NCBI RefSeq assembly: GCF_023821985.2
Contig: NZ_CP098805.1
Coordinates: 682,001-746,000, forward strand
DNA length: 64,000 nt
Source: Dyadobacter chenhuakuii
Lineage (GTDB): Bacteria > Bacteroidota > Bacteroidia > Cytophagales > Spirosomataceae
Direction of reading: 5' to 3'
Both the position numbers and the translations under genes were made by a program. Below, in pieces: positions 1-8,552 of this stretch (within the stretch, counting starts at the first letter, position 1; every line of letters begins with the position of its first letter). Under the pieces are notes generated by a model, which worked only from the letters and a program-made list of their open reading frames with translations, had not been told where the DNA came from and made no database searches.

Positions 1-1903
1 CGGAGTGGCTGGTTTGGGCCGGAATCTGTTTTTCACTTAGTTTAAATGTAAGGCTGAAATAAAAGGCCGAACCTTCTCCTGGTTTGCTGCGCAGGTTAAT
101 GGTGCTCTTCTGCAATTCCAGCAGTCTTTTTGTTATCGTAAGGCCAAGGCCCGAGCCTCCGTATTTTCTGGTCGTATCCGAAGTTGCCTGCGTGAAGCTG
201 TCAAAGATGTTATCCAGCTTTTCAGACGGAATTCCGATTCCGGTATCTTGTATTTCAAAGTCAATGGTTACAGAATCCGGATCACGCTTTGCTATGGTGG
301 CAGAAATTGTGACTTTTCCAAATTCGGTAAACTTCACAGCATTGCTTACCAGATTGGTGAGGATCTGGCCCAGGCGAACTGGGTCGCCTATTACATTGAG
401 GTTAAGTGCCTCATCCACATTCAATTCAAGTGAGATCCCTTTCTCGTCGGCTCTTTGGATACTGCCGGAACGGATGTTTTCGAGTAATACGAGAATGTTA
501 AAATCGACCTCTTCAAACTCAATTTTTCCGGCTTCTATCTTGCTGAAATCCAGGATATCATTGATAAGCACCAGCAGGTTTTCAGCCGAAAATTTCAGAA
601 TGTTCAGATATTCCATCTGCTCCGGCTTCGGATCGTGTTGAAGCAGCAAATGCGTAAAACCGATCACTGCGTTCATAGGTGTCCGTATCTCATGGCTCAT
701 CGTGGACAAAAACTGGGATTTCGCCACAGCCGCCATCTCTGCCTGTTCCTTCGCTTTGATCAGTTCCTGCTCATTTTTCTTTTGCGCATCAATGTCCATA
801 ATGGCGCCGTAAAGCTTCACGACACGCCCGGTATGGTCGGCAAACGGCTTTCCTATGGCATGGATAAACTTGATCTTACCATCCGGAAGCACAATCCGCA
901 GGTCAAAGCTCGCCGGGTTCAGGTTATTTACAGCATCCTTGATATGCGAAATGTATAAGTGCATATCATCCGGATGGATCATTTTAGAAAAAAGCTCCGT
1001 ATTCGGGCCCGTGGAATTGGGTTCGAGGCCAAAGATGCGGAATGCTTCATCGGACCAGTAATTCTGGTTGGTAACCAGGTCCGCTTCCCAACTTCCGCTG
1101 TGTGTAAGTTGTTGGGATTCAGCAAGCATGGCTTCGTTCCGCCTGATTAATTCTTCCGCATTTTTCCTGTGGCTGATGTCATGCCATACCACCAGGAGCA
1201 CCATCTTATCATCGACATGGACCGGATTCAACGTCACTTCTACCGGAAACTCATCGCCATCCAGGCGCCTATGGATCCATTCGAAGCGGTTATAACCCGT
1301 TTCGTGCGCAATGCGGTCCATTTCCAATGATTTTTCGTCAGAGCGCCTTCCGTCGGGCTGGAATTCAGGTGAAAATTTCGCGGGATGAATTGAGAGCAGC
1401 TCGCTCTTGTCCTTGCATCGCAGCATCGTTACGGCTGCTTTGTTGCAGTCTATGACGCCCTGGCTGTCAATCAGTAAATGAGCATCCGTTGAACGTTCAA
1501 AAACTACGCTCAGCTTTTCCCGCAGCGAATAGCGTTCGTGAATATCCGTGATGGACCCCACCATTCGCACCGGTTTTCCATCGATAAACTTGGCATTCCC
1601 GCAACATTCGAAATAGCGGTAACCTTTAAATTTTGTGCGCAGCCTGACCTGCACATTGTAGGGGATATTTTGTTCGAGCTGGGCATTGATTGCCGTTCTC
1701 ACAATTACCCGGTCGTCGGGATGGACGAGCATTTCTGTGAAATTCTCGTAACCCGGCGTAATTTCATCTGGCTGATATTCAAGAAGTTCGAAAAGCCGAT
1801 CTGACCAAGTCTGCTTATTTGTTTCAAAATCCCAATCCCATATTCCGGCATTTATACCGGAAATCACCATTTCCAAAGACTCGATTGTAAACACTGAACT
1901 CAT
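1..1903 (-). CDS. PAS-domain sensor histidine kinase (3' end beyond the window)
   Basis: This frame stays open from an ATG at 1903 to the left edge, giving about 634 residues with no stop. Three PAS/PAC-type sensor modules (roughly residues 5-125, 128-250 and 255-375) precede a HisKA domain whose H-box SHEIRTP places the phospho-acceptor at His404. The ATPase follows, with an N-box (NLVSNAVKF), G1 box (DTGIGIP) and G2 box (GGSGLGL). No signal peptide or membrane segment is visible, so it is probably a cytoplasmic sensor. The last visible residues lie just past the ATPase, so whether a receiver domain follows (hybrid kinase) cannot be told. The family autophosphorylates on His and passes phosphate to a receiver; the ligand is unknown. 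Confidence 0.9.
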   Translation of the reverse strand, partial: MSSVFTIESLEMVISGINAGIWDWDFETNKQTWSDRLFELLEYQPDEITPGYENFTEMLVHPDDRVIVRTAINAQLEQNIPYNVQVRLRTKFKGYRYFECCGNAKFIDGKPVRMVGSITDIHERYSLREKLSVVFERSTDAHLLIDSQGVIDCNKAAVTMLRCKDKSELLSIHPAKFSPEFQPDGRRSDEKSLEMDRIAHETGYNRFEWIHRRLDGDEFPVEVTLNPVHVDDKMVLLVVWHDISHRKNAEELIRRNEAMLAESQQLTHSGSWEADLVTNQNYWSDEAFRIFGLEPNSTGPNTELFSKMIHPDDMHLYISHIKDAVNNLNPASFDLRIVLPDGKIKFIHAIGKPFADHTGRVVKLYGAIMDIDAQKKNEQELIKAKEQAEMAAVAKSQFLSTMSHEIRTPMNAVIGFTHLLLQHDPKPEQMEYLNILKFSAENLLVLINDILDFSKIEAGKIEFEEVDFNILVLLENIRSGSIQRADEKGISLELNVDEALNLNVIGDPVRLGQILTNLVSNAVKFTEFGKVTISATIAKRDPDSVTIDFEIQDTGIGIPSEKLDNIFDSFTQATSDTTRKYGGSGLGLTITKRLLELQKSTINLRSKPGEGSAFYFSLTFKLSEKQIPAQTSHS

Positions 1904-2038
1904 TAGCTAACCTGTTCCAATATTCATCTAAATTAAGATAATTTATATTGCAATGTTACTGTTTGGAAGGTGAATTTGTAAAACTAGTTGGGCGATTTTT
2001 GGCCTGCTGCTTTTTAAGCAATGTGCAGTATAAGAGTC

Positions 2039-2090
2039 AAAAACCGCAACAAATGTCCAAACACTCGTTGTGACATCTGCTGCGGTTTTT
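2039..2090 (-). terminator. Hairpin terminator downstream of the GapN-like gene
   Basis: Ten-base arms AAAAACCGCA (2039-2048) and TGCGGTTTTT (2081-2090) are perfectly complementary, with a second short stem (ATGTC/GACAT) inside the loop. Read on the minus strand it ends in a T-run, 33 bp after the aldehyde dehydrogenase stop and ahead of the kinase start. It should separate the two genes. Confidence 0.75.
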
Positions 2091-2122
2091 TGAATATCAC
2101 TTAGCTTAAAACACGGGTATTT

Positions 2123-3748
2123 CTAAAAAATAAATTTAGTGCTCAGGAAGTTGGAAGTATCCTCGTGAACAATTTCGTTGATCAGCTGCTTATTCGCTTC
2201 GTTCATTTTAAATGCAACCAATGAGCGGATCGAGAACGAGCGGATCGCGTCGGCAACAGACAATGTTCCTTCCGCGCTGTCCTTGCGTCCGGTGAATGGG
2301 AACACGTCCGGACCGCGCTGGCACTGGCTGTTCACATTCACACGGCTCACCTGATTTACGAGCGGATCGATCAGCGAAGCAACTTCATCGGCATTGTTAC
2401 TGAATATACTAACCTGCTGTCCGTGTGTAGATTCAATTAAATATTCAATCGTTTCTTCCAGGTCATCAAACGGCACAACGGGCACGATGGGGCCGAATTG
2501 CTCTTCGTAATAAAGCTTCATTTTATCATTAACCGGATAAACCACAGCCGGATAAAAGAACGAGCCTTCCGAAGCGCCGCCGTTTTCATTCATGATCTGC
2601 GCGCCATTTTCGAGTGCATCAGAAATGCAGCCGTTCAGATATTCAATTTTATTGGTTTCGGGCAGGGGAGTGAGGGCGACGCCTTTTTCCCACGGCATCC
2701 CGAATTTCAATTCACCGACCGCATCACAAAGCTCTTTCAGGAATTGATCCGCAATGCTCCTGTGTACCCAGACGATCTTCAAAGCCGTGCAACGCTGGCC
2801 ATTGAAGGAAAGCGAGCCCGTAATGATCTCTTTTACAGCGAGGTTGATGTCTGCATGCGGCGTAACAATCGCTGCATTTTTCGCATCCAGACCCAGAACT
2901 GCACGTAAGCGGTTTACTTTCGGGTGGGATTTTTTCAGTTCGTTGGCCACTTTACTCGAACCGATCAATGTGAGCACATTGATCTTCCCGGACTGCATAA
3001 GCCCCGGAACAATCGCATTGCCACGGCCGTAAATCACATTCACTACGCCTTTCGGAAAGCTGTTCATGAAGGCTTCCTGCAAAGGATAATGCAGCAATGT
3101 ACCAAACTTCGGAGGTTTGAAAAGTATCGTGTTACCCATGATCAATGCGGGGATCAGGGTTGTGAAAGTTTCGTTTAAGGGGTAATTAAATGGTCCCATA
3201 CAAAGCACAACGCCTAAGGGTGAGCGTCTTACCTGAGCGGCAATGCCGTCCACAATGTCAAACCCGGAAGAGTCGCGGTCCAGGTTTTTCAGGGAATCAA
3301 TGGTTGCGTAAATGTATTCAACGGTCCGGTCAAATTCTTTTGTTGAATCGGCAAACGACTTACCGATTTCCCACATGATGAGCTTTACGATAATGTCTTT
3401 TTGCTCGATCATTTTACCGGTGAACTGCTCCACACAGTGAATTCGTTCGGCAACACTCATCGTAGGCCATTCGCCACGGCCATTGTTGTAAGCGGCAACA
3501 GCAGCGTCCAGCGAAGCAGCTGCTTCGTCGGCTGTGCATATCGGATAACTGCCTATCAGTTTGCGTTCAAGGCCATTTTCTGTTTTGATACAAACAGGTG
3601 AGTAAACCTCATGCACAGGGCCATCCCAGGTCTTCATTTCGCCATTGCTCAGATACTCGCGCTGGTGGATCAATGAAGGCAGCAAAAACGCTGCGGGAAT
3701 GTCTTGTTCTTCAACAAAGATGTTTTTTAACGTGGAATTGAAATCCAT
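2123..3748 (-). CDS. GapN-like aldehyde dehydrogenase (NADP-dependent glyceraldehyde-3-phosphate dehydrogenase family)
   Basis: ALDH-superfamily enzyme of 541 aa when started at the ATG at 3748 (MDFNSTL); a 22-residue upstream extension is possible but reads as non-conserved. The nucleophile segment is GQRCTALK, as in GapN enzymes. GapN relatives oxidise glyceraldehyde-3-phosphate to 3-phosphoglycerate with NADP+, bypassing ATP formation in glycolysis and yielding NADPH. One oddity is that the segment normally reading ELGGK, which supplies the catalytic Glu, reads GLDAK here, so that Glu is replaced by Gly. The exact substrate is therefore less certain than the fold. Single-gene unit closed by the hairpin at 2039-2090. 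Confidence 0.75.
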   Translation of the reverse strand: MDFNSTLKNIFVEEQDIPAAFLLPSLIHQREYLSNGEMKTWDGPVHEVYSPVCIKTENGLERKLIGSYPICTADEAAASLDAAVAAYNNGRGEWPTMSVAERIHCVEQFTGKMIEQKDIIVKLIMWEIGKSFADSTKEFDRTVEYIYATIDSLKNLDRDSSGFDIVDGIAAQVRRSPLGVVLCMGPFNYPLNETFTTLIPALIMGNTILFKPPKFGTLLHYPLQEAFMNSFPKGVVNVIYGRGNAIVPGLMQSGKINVLTLIGSSKVANELKKSHPKVNRLRAVLGLDAKNAAIVTPHADINLAVKEIITGSLSFNGQRCTALKIVWVHRSIADQFLKELCDAVGELKFGMPWEKGVALTPLPETNKIEYLNGCISDALENGAQIMNENGGASEGSFFYPAVVYPVNDKMKLYYEEQFGPIVPVVPFDDLEETIEYLIESTHGQQVSIFSNNADEVASLIDPLVNQVSRVNVNSQCQRGPDVFPFTGRKDSAEGTLSVADAIRSFSIRSLVAFKMNEANKQLINEIVHEDTSNFLSTKFIF

Positions 3749-3896
3749 TGAGTCATTATTTATTGTGAAACCGTAACATTTTAACACACTGGGATGATGA
3801 CGAGGTTTAGCCATTTTATCCCTAATACGGAAACAAACTTAGCGGACTTTACAATTCTTTAATGGATTGATTTCGACATAAAATGACTTAAAATTG

Positions 3897-5225
3897 TCAA
3901 ATATTACTATGTTTTGTCATTTTGAAGAACCGGGTGATCAAAAAGATCGAAGCCATCGTCAGCCCGAGGATCAGGCCCAGCCACATGCCCACAGCGCCCA
4001 TACCGAAGTGAAATGCCAGCAGATAGCCAACTGGAATTCCAATGACCCAATAGGCCACGCCAATCAGGACGGTTGGCGTTTTTACGTCCTTAATCCCACG
4101 CAAAAGCCCCGCGCCGATCGCCTGGGTGCTGTCGGAGATCTGGAATACGGCTGCAAACAATAAGAGGAGTGCAGCCAGCGCCAGAACTTCTGTGTTCTTA
4201 TTGAACAGGGTAGGGATCTGGAATCGGAAAACCGAGAACAGGATCGCACAGAGCGTTCCGTAAATCAATGCGGTGAGAATGGTGCTTTTTCCGATAACAA
4301 AGATTTTGAGCCAATCTTTCCTGCCCAGCGCGTTGCTTACGCGGATCGAGCCCGCCTGCGCAAGGCCCATAGAAACCATAAATGTTAAGGAAGCGCTGCT
4401 TAATGCAATTTGATGCGCGGCTTGCGCCACCGCGCCCAATGTTCCTATAATGATACCCGAAACAGCGAATGCCCCGGCCTCCATACCAATCTGCAAACTG
4501 CTGGGAATGCCAATATGCAGCAGCTCCCTCCAGGTTTGCGCTTTAAATTTCCATTGACTGCTGCTGACAGCAATGTATCGCGAAAAGGTTTTGTGCTTTA
4601 AAACAACGGCGGCCAGCGCCAGAAACATGCAGGACCGCGTGATCAATGTTGCCCAGCCTGCACCTTCCAATTCAAGGCGTGGAAAACCCCAGTTGCCGTA
4701 GATAAGCAGCCAGTTCAGCAGAATGTTCAGCGGCATCCCGGCCAGCGACAATATCATGGCCGTCCTGGTATATTCCAGGCCGTCCGCAAATTGTTTCAAG
4801 GTCATGAAGAGCAGCATGGGAATGATGGAAAGGCCCATTAATTTCATAAACGGGATCGCCAGCTCCACCACTTCGGGATCCTGTCCCAGGTTATGCAGCA
4901 AGCCTTTTCCAAAAACCAGCGTAAGCGAGATGGCAACGGCCGTTAATGCGCAAAGGCAAAAACCATTGAACAAATAATGTGAAACCAGCTGGGAATCGCG
5001 GCGCCCGTTGGCCAGAGAAACCATTTGGGAAACCGAAATAGTCATTCCTATGCCGATCACAAAAGGAATGTTCATGGCATTGATGACCAAGGCGGCGGCG
5101 GCGAGTTGCTTGTAGCTGATCGCGCCGACCATCGCACTGTCAATAAGGTGGAGGGCCATTTGGGCAAGTTCTCCGATGATGATGGGTAAAGCTAATTTTA
5201 ATGTTTGTGATGCTTCGGTTTTCAT
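3897..5225 (-). CDS. MATE family efflux transporter
   Basis: Polytopic 442-aa inner-membrane protein with about 12 hydrophobic segments in two similar halves, the usual MATE (MatE) size and layout. The N-terminal segment (LKLALPIIIGELAQMALHLIDSAMVG) is typical of the NorM/DinF-type family, which exports cationic drugs or metabolites using Na+ or H+ gradients. The start is the ATG at 5225. It is divergent from the outer-membrane barrel gene at 5450, with about 220 bp between them. Substrate not predictable. Confidence 0.9.
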   Translation of the reverse strand: MKTEASQTLKLALPIIIGELAQMALHLIDSAMVGAISYKQLAAAALVINAMNIPFVIGIGMTISVSQMVSLANGRRDSQLVSHYLFNGFCLCALTAVAISLTLVFGKGLLHNLGQDPEVVELAIPFMKLMGLSIIPMLLFMTLKQFADGLEYTRTAMILSLAGMPLNILLNWLLIYGNWGFPRLELEGAGWATLITRSCMFLALAAVVLKHKTFSRYIAVSSSQWKFKAQTWRELLHIGIPSSLQIGMEAGAFAVSGIIIGTLGAVAQAAHQIALSSASLTFMVSMGLAQAGSIRVSNALGRKDWLKIFVIGKSTILTALIYGTLCAILFSVFRFQIPTLFNKNTEVLALAALLLLFAAVFQISDSTQAIGAGLLRGIKDVKTPTVLIGVAYWVIGIPVGYLLAFHFGMGAVGMWLGLILGLTMASIFLITRFFKMTKHSNI

Positions 5226-5398
5226 GGCACGCTAACAGATACTAAAAAAGAATGCAAAGTTAGATAACCCATCCGGATAAACTTTGATTCGATGCAAAGT
5301 CAACTTCTTTAAATATCTGTGAACAGTCCAGGTCAACCCCGGAATTATTCGTCTGTCCAGTAAGTTGGTAGAGTAAAAACAATGAGAAAATAGGTTTC

Positions 5399-5406
5399 TA
5401 TATTTG
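5399..5406 (+). promoter_or_regulatory. -7 box (TATATTTG) for the outer-membrane barrel gene
   Basis: TATATTTG fits the Bacteroidota -7 consensus TAnnTTTG, 43 bp upstream of the ATG at 5450. The only TTG nearby (5365-5367) lies 31 bp upstream, too far for a good -33, so the assignment rests on the -7 alone. Confidence 0.45.
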
Positions 5407-5449
5407 TACAAAAAAGAGAATATCGACAGAACGCTTACAAAATTTTATA

Positions 5450-7921
5450 ATGGCTATTAAAAGCAGCATTGCAGCGAGAGGGCTCAGTAGGGCAACGGTA
5501 ACGTATACGTTTGCCAGATTGGGAGTGTTAATAATGATTATTTGCGGCTGTCAGCCATTGCTTGCGCAAACTGCGAATAAATTGACCGTTACCGGGAAGA
5601 TCGTTGACGGTCAGAACAACAGCCCGCTGGGATATGCGAGCATTAGGCTTTTCCGGACTGCGGACAGCACTTTTACAGCAGGTGCCATTACGGATGAAAC
5701 GGGAGGGTTCGTTGTCGATATCGCTGCCGGTTCCTATTATGCGTTATCCGAATTTATTGGTTATAAACCACAAATCACCCAGGATATCAAGCTTAACGGC
5801 GCCAACTCACCCCTGAATATCGGCACCATTAAAATTTCGGGATCGGCAAGGACATTGGATGAAGTCACCGTGCAGGCAGAGAAAAGCTCAATGGAATTAT
5901 CGCTGGATAAAAAGATCTTCAATGTGGGAAAAGATCTTGCTAATGCGGGTGGGACAGGCGTGGATATCCTGACCAACATTCCATCGGTTGCTGTGGATGT
6001 GGAGGGCAATGTCAGTCTCAGGGGGAGCGGAAATGTGCGTATATTAATTGACGGTAAACCTTCCGGGTTAGTGAGTATCAAGGGCGCCAGCGGCTTGCAG
6101 CAATTGCAGGGAAGCATGATCGAGCGCGTCGAGATCATTACCAATCCTTCGGCCCGATATGAGGCCGAGGGGATGGGTGGCGTAATTAATATTGTGTTAA
6201 AAAAAGAGCGTAAAGAGGGGATTAATGGCTCATTTGACATTATAACAGGTTATCCAACCAATTATGGTGCGGCTGCGAATGTAAATTACCGTCGCAAAAA
6301 CCTGAACTTTTTCATCAATTATACATTGTCTTACCGGAATACGCCCGGGAAAAATTACCTCTACCAGGAGCTTTACCGCAACGATTCGACCTTCATTATG
6401 GAGCGGGATATGACATCCAATCTCAAAGGGATGAACAACAGCGCACGCGGCGGAATAGATTATTATTTTAATCCAAAAAATATTCTGACCGGTTCCTACA
6501 CCTGGCGCACCAGCAAGGGAAAACGCTTTTCAACATTAAAATACAGGGATTATCTGGGGAGCGTCAACAATCTGACAAGCTTCACTAACCGGACGCAGGA
6601 CGAGACCGAAACGGAACCGAACTCTGAATATTCGCTGACTTACAGGAAGACATTTAACAAGAAAGGGCAGGAGCTTACGGCTGACGTTCGGTATCTCGAC
6701 AACTGGGAGGATTCGGACCAGTATTACCGGGAGAATGTTTACCGGCCCGACGGCAGTCCATCGGATATTCCGCCGCTGCTGCAACGTGCCGTGAACTATG
6801 AGACAGAAAAACAATTGCTTTTTCAGGTGGATTATGTGCATCCTTTTGGAAAAGACGGGAAATTGGAAGCCGGGGCAAGAAGCAGTTCACGCGATATGAC
6901 AAACGACTATGCGGTCACGCAGGAAACCAGCGAAGGCTGGATTACTTTGCCCAATCTGACTAATGACTTCTTGTATGAAGAAAATATCAATGCAGCCTAC
7001 GGGATTGTTGGAAATAAAACGGGCAAATTTTCTTATCAGGCTGGCTTGCGGGCTGAATGGACAGGTGTTACAACAGAATTAAAGCAAACCCGCGAAGTGA
7101 ATGAACGCAATTATGCGAACTTGTTCCCAAGCGTCCATGTGACTTACGATTTTGCCAAGCAGAACGCATTCCAGCTGAGTTTCAGCCGTCGCGTCCGCAG
7201 GCCGCAATATAATGACCTCACCCCTTTTGCGACTTATAGTGACAATCGTAATTATTGGAGTGGCAACCCGGACCTTAACCCGGAATTTACCAATGCATTT
7301 GAGTTCGGGCACATTAAGTATATGGGCAAAGGTTCGCTGACGTCTTCACTATATTACCGCCATACGAATGGCAAAATTACGAGTATCAGAATGGTGCAGG
7401 AAGACGGAAGCTCTTACACGCGTCCCGAAAACCTGGGCACCGAAGATGCCTACGGTGCAGAATTCACAAGCTCATTTACACCTTATCAATGGTGGAAGCT
7501 CGATGGCAGCGTCAACTTTTTCCGCGCCATTACGGACGGGACGGGCCTGGACGAAGACTTCCAGAGCGATACTTACAGCTGGTTCGTGCGGATGATGTCG
7601 CGCTTCACATTATGGAAGAATACGGACGTCCAGTTAAGGGGTAATTACGAAGCGCCGCAACAGACTCCACAGGGCAAACGCAAAGCAATGGCGACGCTGG
7701 ATCTGGCTGCCAGCAGGGATATTTTGAAGAACAATGGGACATTGACGCTGAGCGTGATAGATGTTTTCAACTCGCGTAAATTCAGGTCGGTCATTGAAGG
7801 GGCGAATTTCTACACGGTGAATAATTCGCAAGGCCGCAGAAGGCAGATCAACCTGACTTTAAATTACAGATTACACCAGGCAAAGAAGAAACCGAAGGAA
7901 GGTGTTGAAGGCGAATTTTAA
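5450..7921 (+). CDS. TonB-dependent-receptor-like outer-membrane beta-barrel protein
   Basis: Protein of 823 aa. A hydrophobic signal sequence near residues 20-40 ends in LLAQT. A carboxypeptidase-regulatory-like beta-sandwich follows (about residues 45-130: KLTVTGKIVDGQNNSPLGYASI), then a plug-like domain (about 145-250, with RGSGNVRILIDGKPSG and VEIITNPSARYEAEGMGGVINIV), and a long barrel rich in alternating aromatic strands to the C-terminus. This matches the outer_membrane_beta-barrel_3 family of Bacteroidota, relatives of SusC/TonB receptors. No SusD partner lies next to it, so a polysaccharide-utilisation role is not supported; siderophore, peptide or other uptake remains open. Confidence 0.85.
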   Translation: MAIKSSIAARGLSRATVTYTFARLGVLIMIICGCQPLLAQTANKLTVTGKIVDGQNNSPLGYASIRLFRTADSTFTAGAITDETGGFVVDIAAGSYYALSEFIGYKPQITQDIKLNGANSPLNIGTIKISGSARTLDEVTVQAEKSSMELSLDKKIFNVGKDLANAGGTGVDILTNIPSVAVDVEGNVSLRGSGNVRILIDGKPSGLVSIKGASGLQQLQGSMIERVEIITNPSARYEAEGMGGVINIVLKKERKEGINGSFDIITGYPTNYGAAANVNYRRKNLNFFINYTLSYRNTPGKNYLYQELYRNDSTFIMERDMTSNLKGMNNSARGGIDYYFNPKNILTGSYTWRTSKGKRFSTLKYRDYLGSVNNLTSFTNRTQDETETEPNSEYSLTYRKTFNKKGQELTADVRYLDNWEDSDQYYRENVYRPDGSPSDIPPLLQRAVNYETEKQLLFQVDYVHPFGKDGKLEAGARSSSRDMTNDYAVTQETSEGWITLPNLTNDFLYEENINAAYGIVGNKTGKFSYQAGLRAEWTGVTTELKQTREVNERNYANLFPSVHVTYDFAKQNAFQLSFSRRVRRPQYNDLTPFATYSDNRNYWSGNPDLNPEFTNAFEFGHIKYMGKGSLTSSLYYRHTNGKITSIRMVQEDGSSYTRPENLGTEDAYGAEFTSSFTPYQWWKLDGSVNFFRAITDGTGLDEDFQSDTYSWFVRMMSRFTLWKNTDVQLRGNYEAPQQTPQGKRKAMATLDLAASRDILKNNGTLTLSVIDVFNSRKFRSVIEGANFYTVNNSQGRRRQINLTLNYRLHQAKKKPKEGVEGEF

Positions 7922-8051
7922 GCGCTGAAATTTTATTAAACGGTAAAACTTTTTTAACTTTATTATGATTTGGCTGAAAATGCATTGAATGAATTCTCCA
8001 TGTTTGTCGAAGGCCAGTAGAAAACGTTAACTGAGAAATTTAATACCGTAT

Positions 8052-8501
8052 ATGAGCGCTATTCCAAATAAAACTATTTTCCTTGCAGACGACGATGCAG
8101 ATGACTGCATGCTGTTCGAAGATGCATTGAGAGAGGTGAGCACATCGACGGAACTTACTACGGCAAATGACGGGGTTGAATTGATCCATTTAATGGAAAA
8201 TAACGTTCCGCCGCCGCCAGACGTGATTTTTCTGGACCTGAACATGCCCAGAAAAAACGGTTTCGAGTGCCTGGAACAAATCAGGAGTACAAAAGCTTGG
8301 GAGTCGATCCCCGTTGTCATATTTTCGACAACCGGACAAGAGGAAATGGTGCGGAAAGTACACGAACAGGGAGCCAATTTTTTTATAAGGAAACCAGGAT
8401 CTTTCCCCAAACTGAAACAGGCCATTAAGCAGATCCTCGATATCGACTGGGCTAAGCATAATTGGAAGCCGGTTGCAGAAAATTTTTACTATCAATACTA
8501 A
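8052..8501 (+). CDS. Single-domain response regulator (receiver only)
   Basis: CheY-like protein of 149 aa with no output domain. Acidic pocket residues are DDD at 13-15, the phospho-acceptor is Asp62 in FLDLNMP, the switch Ser/Thr is at 92-93 (IFSTTG) and the conserved Lys is 114 (FIRKP). It most resembles the Rcp1-like receivers that pair with PAS or phytochrome-type kinases. The kinase gene begins 51 bp downstream on the same strand and is the obvious partner (inference). It may relay phosphate or act by protein contact. Confidence 0.9.
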   Translation: MSAIPNKTIFLADDDADDCMLFEDALREVSTSTELTTANDGVELIHLMENNVPPPPDVIFLDLNMPRKNGFECLEQIRSTKAWESIPVVIFSTTGQEEMVRKVHEQGANFFIRKPGSFPKLKQAIKQILDIDWAKHNWKPVAENFYYQY

Positions 8502-8520
8502 TCCTCAATTGTTCACCTCC

Positions 8521-8528
8521 TAAGTTTG
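8521..8528 (+). promoter_or_regulatory. Possible internal -7 box (TAAGTTTG) ahead of the PAS kinase
   Basis: TAAGTTTG matches TAnnTTTG and lies 24 bp before the GTG start at 8553, inside the short gap after the receiver gene. No TTG at the usual 19-21 bp distance is seen, so this is weak evidence for separate transcription of the kinase. Confidence 0.3.
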
Positions 8529-8552
8529 TAAAAAGATCTTTTATAGAAAGCA

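Noticed and set aside
2123..3748. Naming the enzyme gapN outright
   Set aside because: The missing catalytic Glu makes the exact activity uncertain, so only the family is given.
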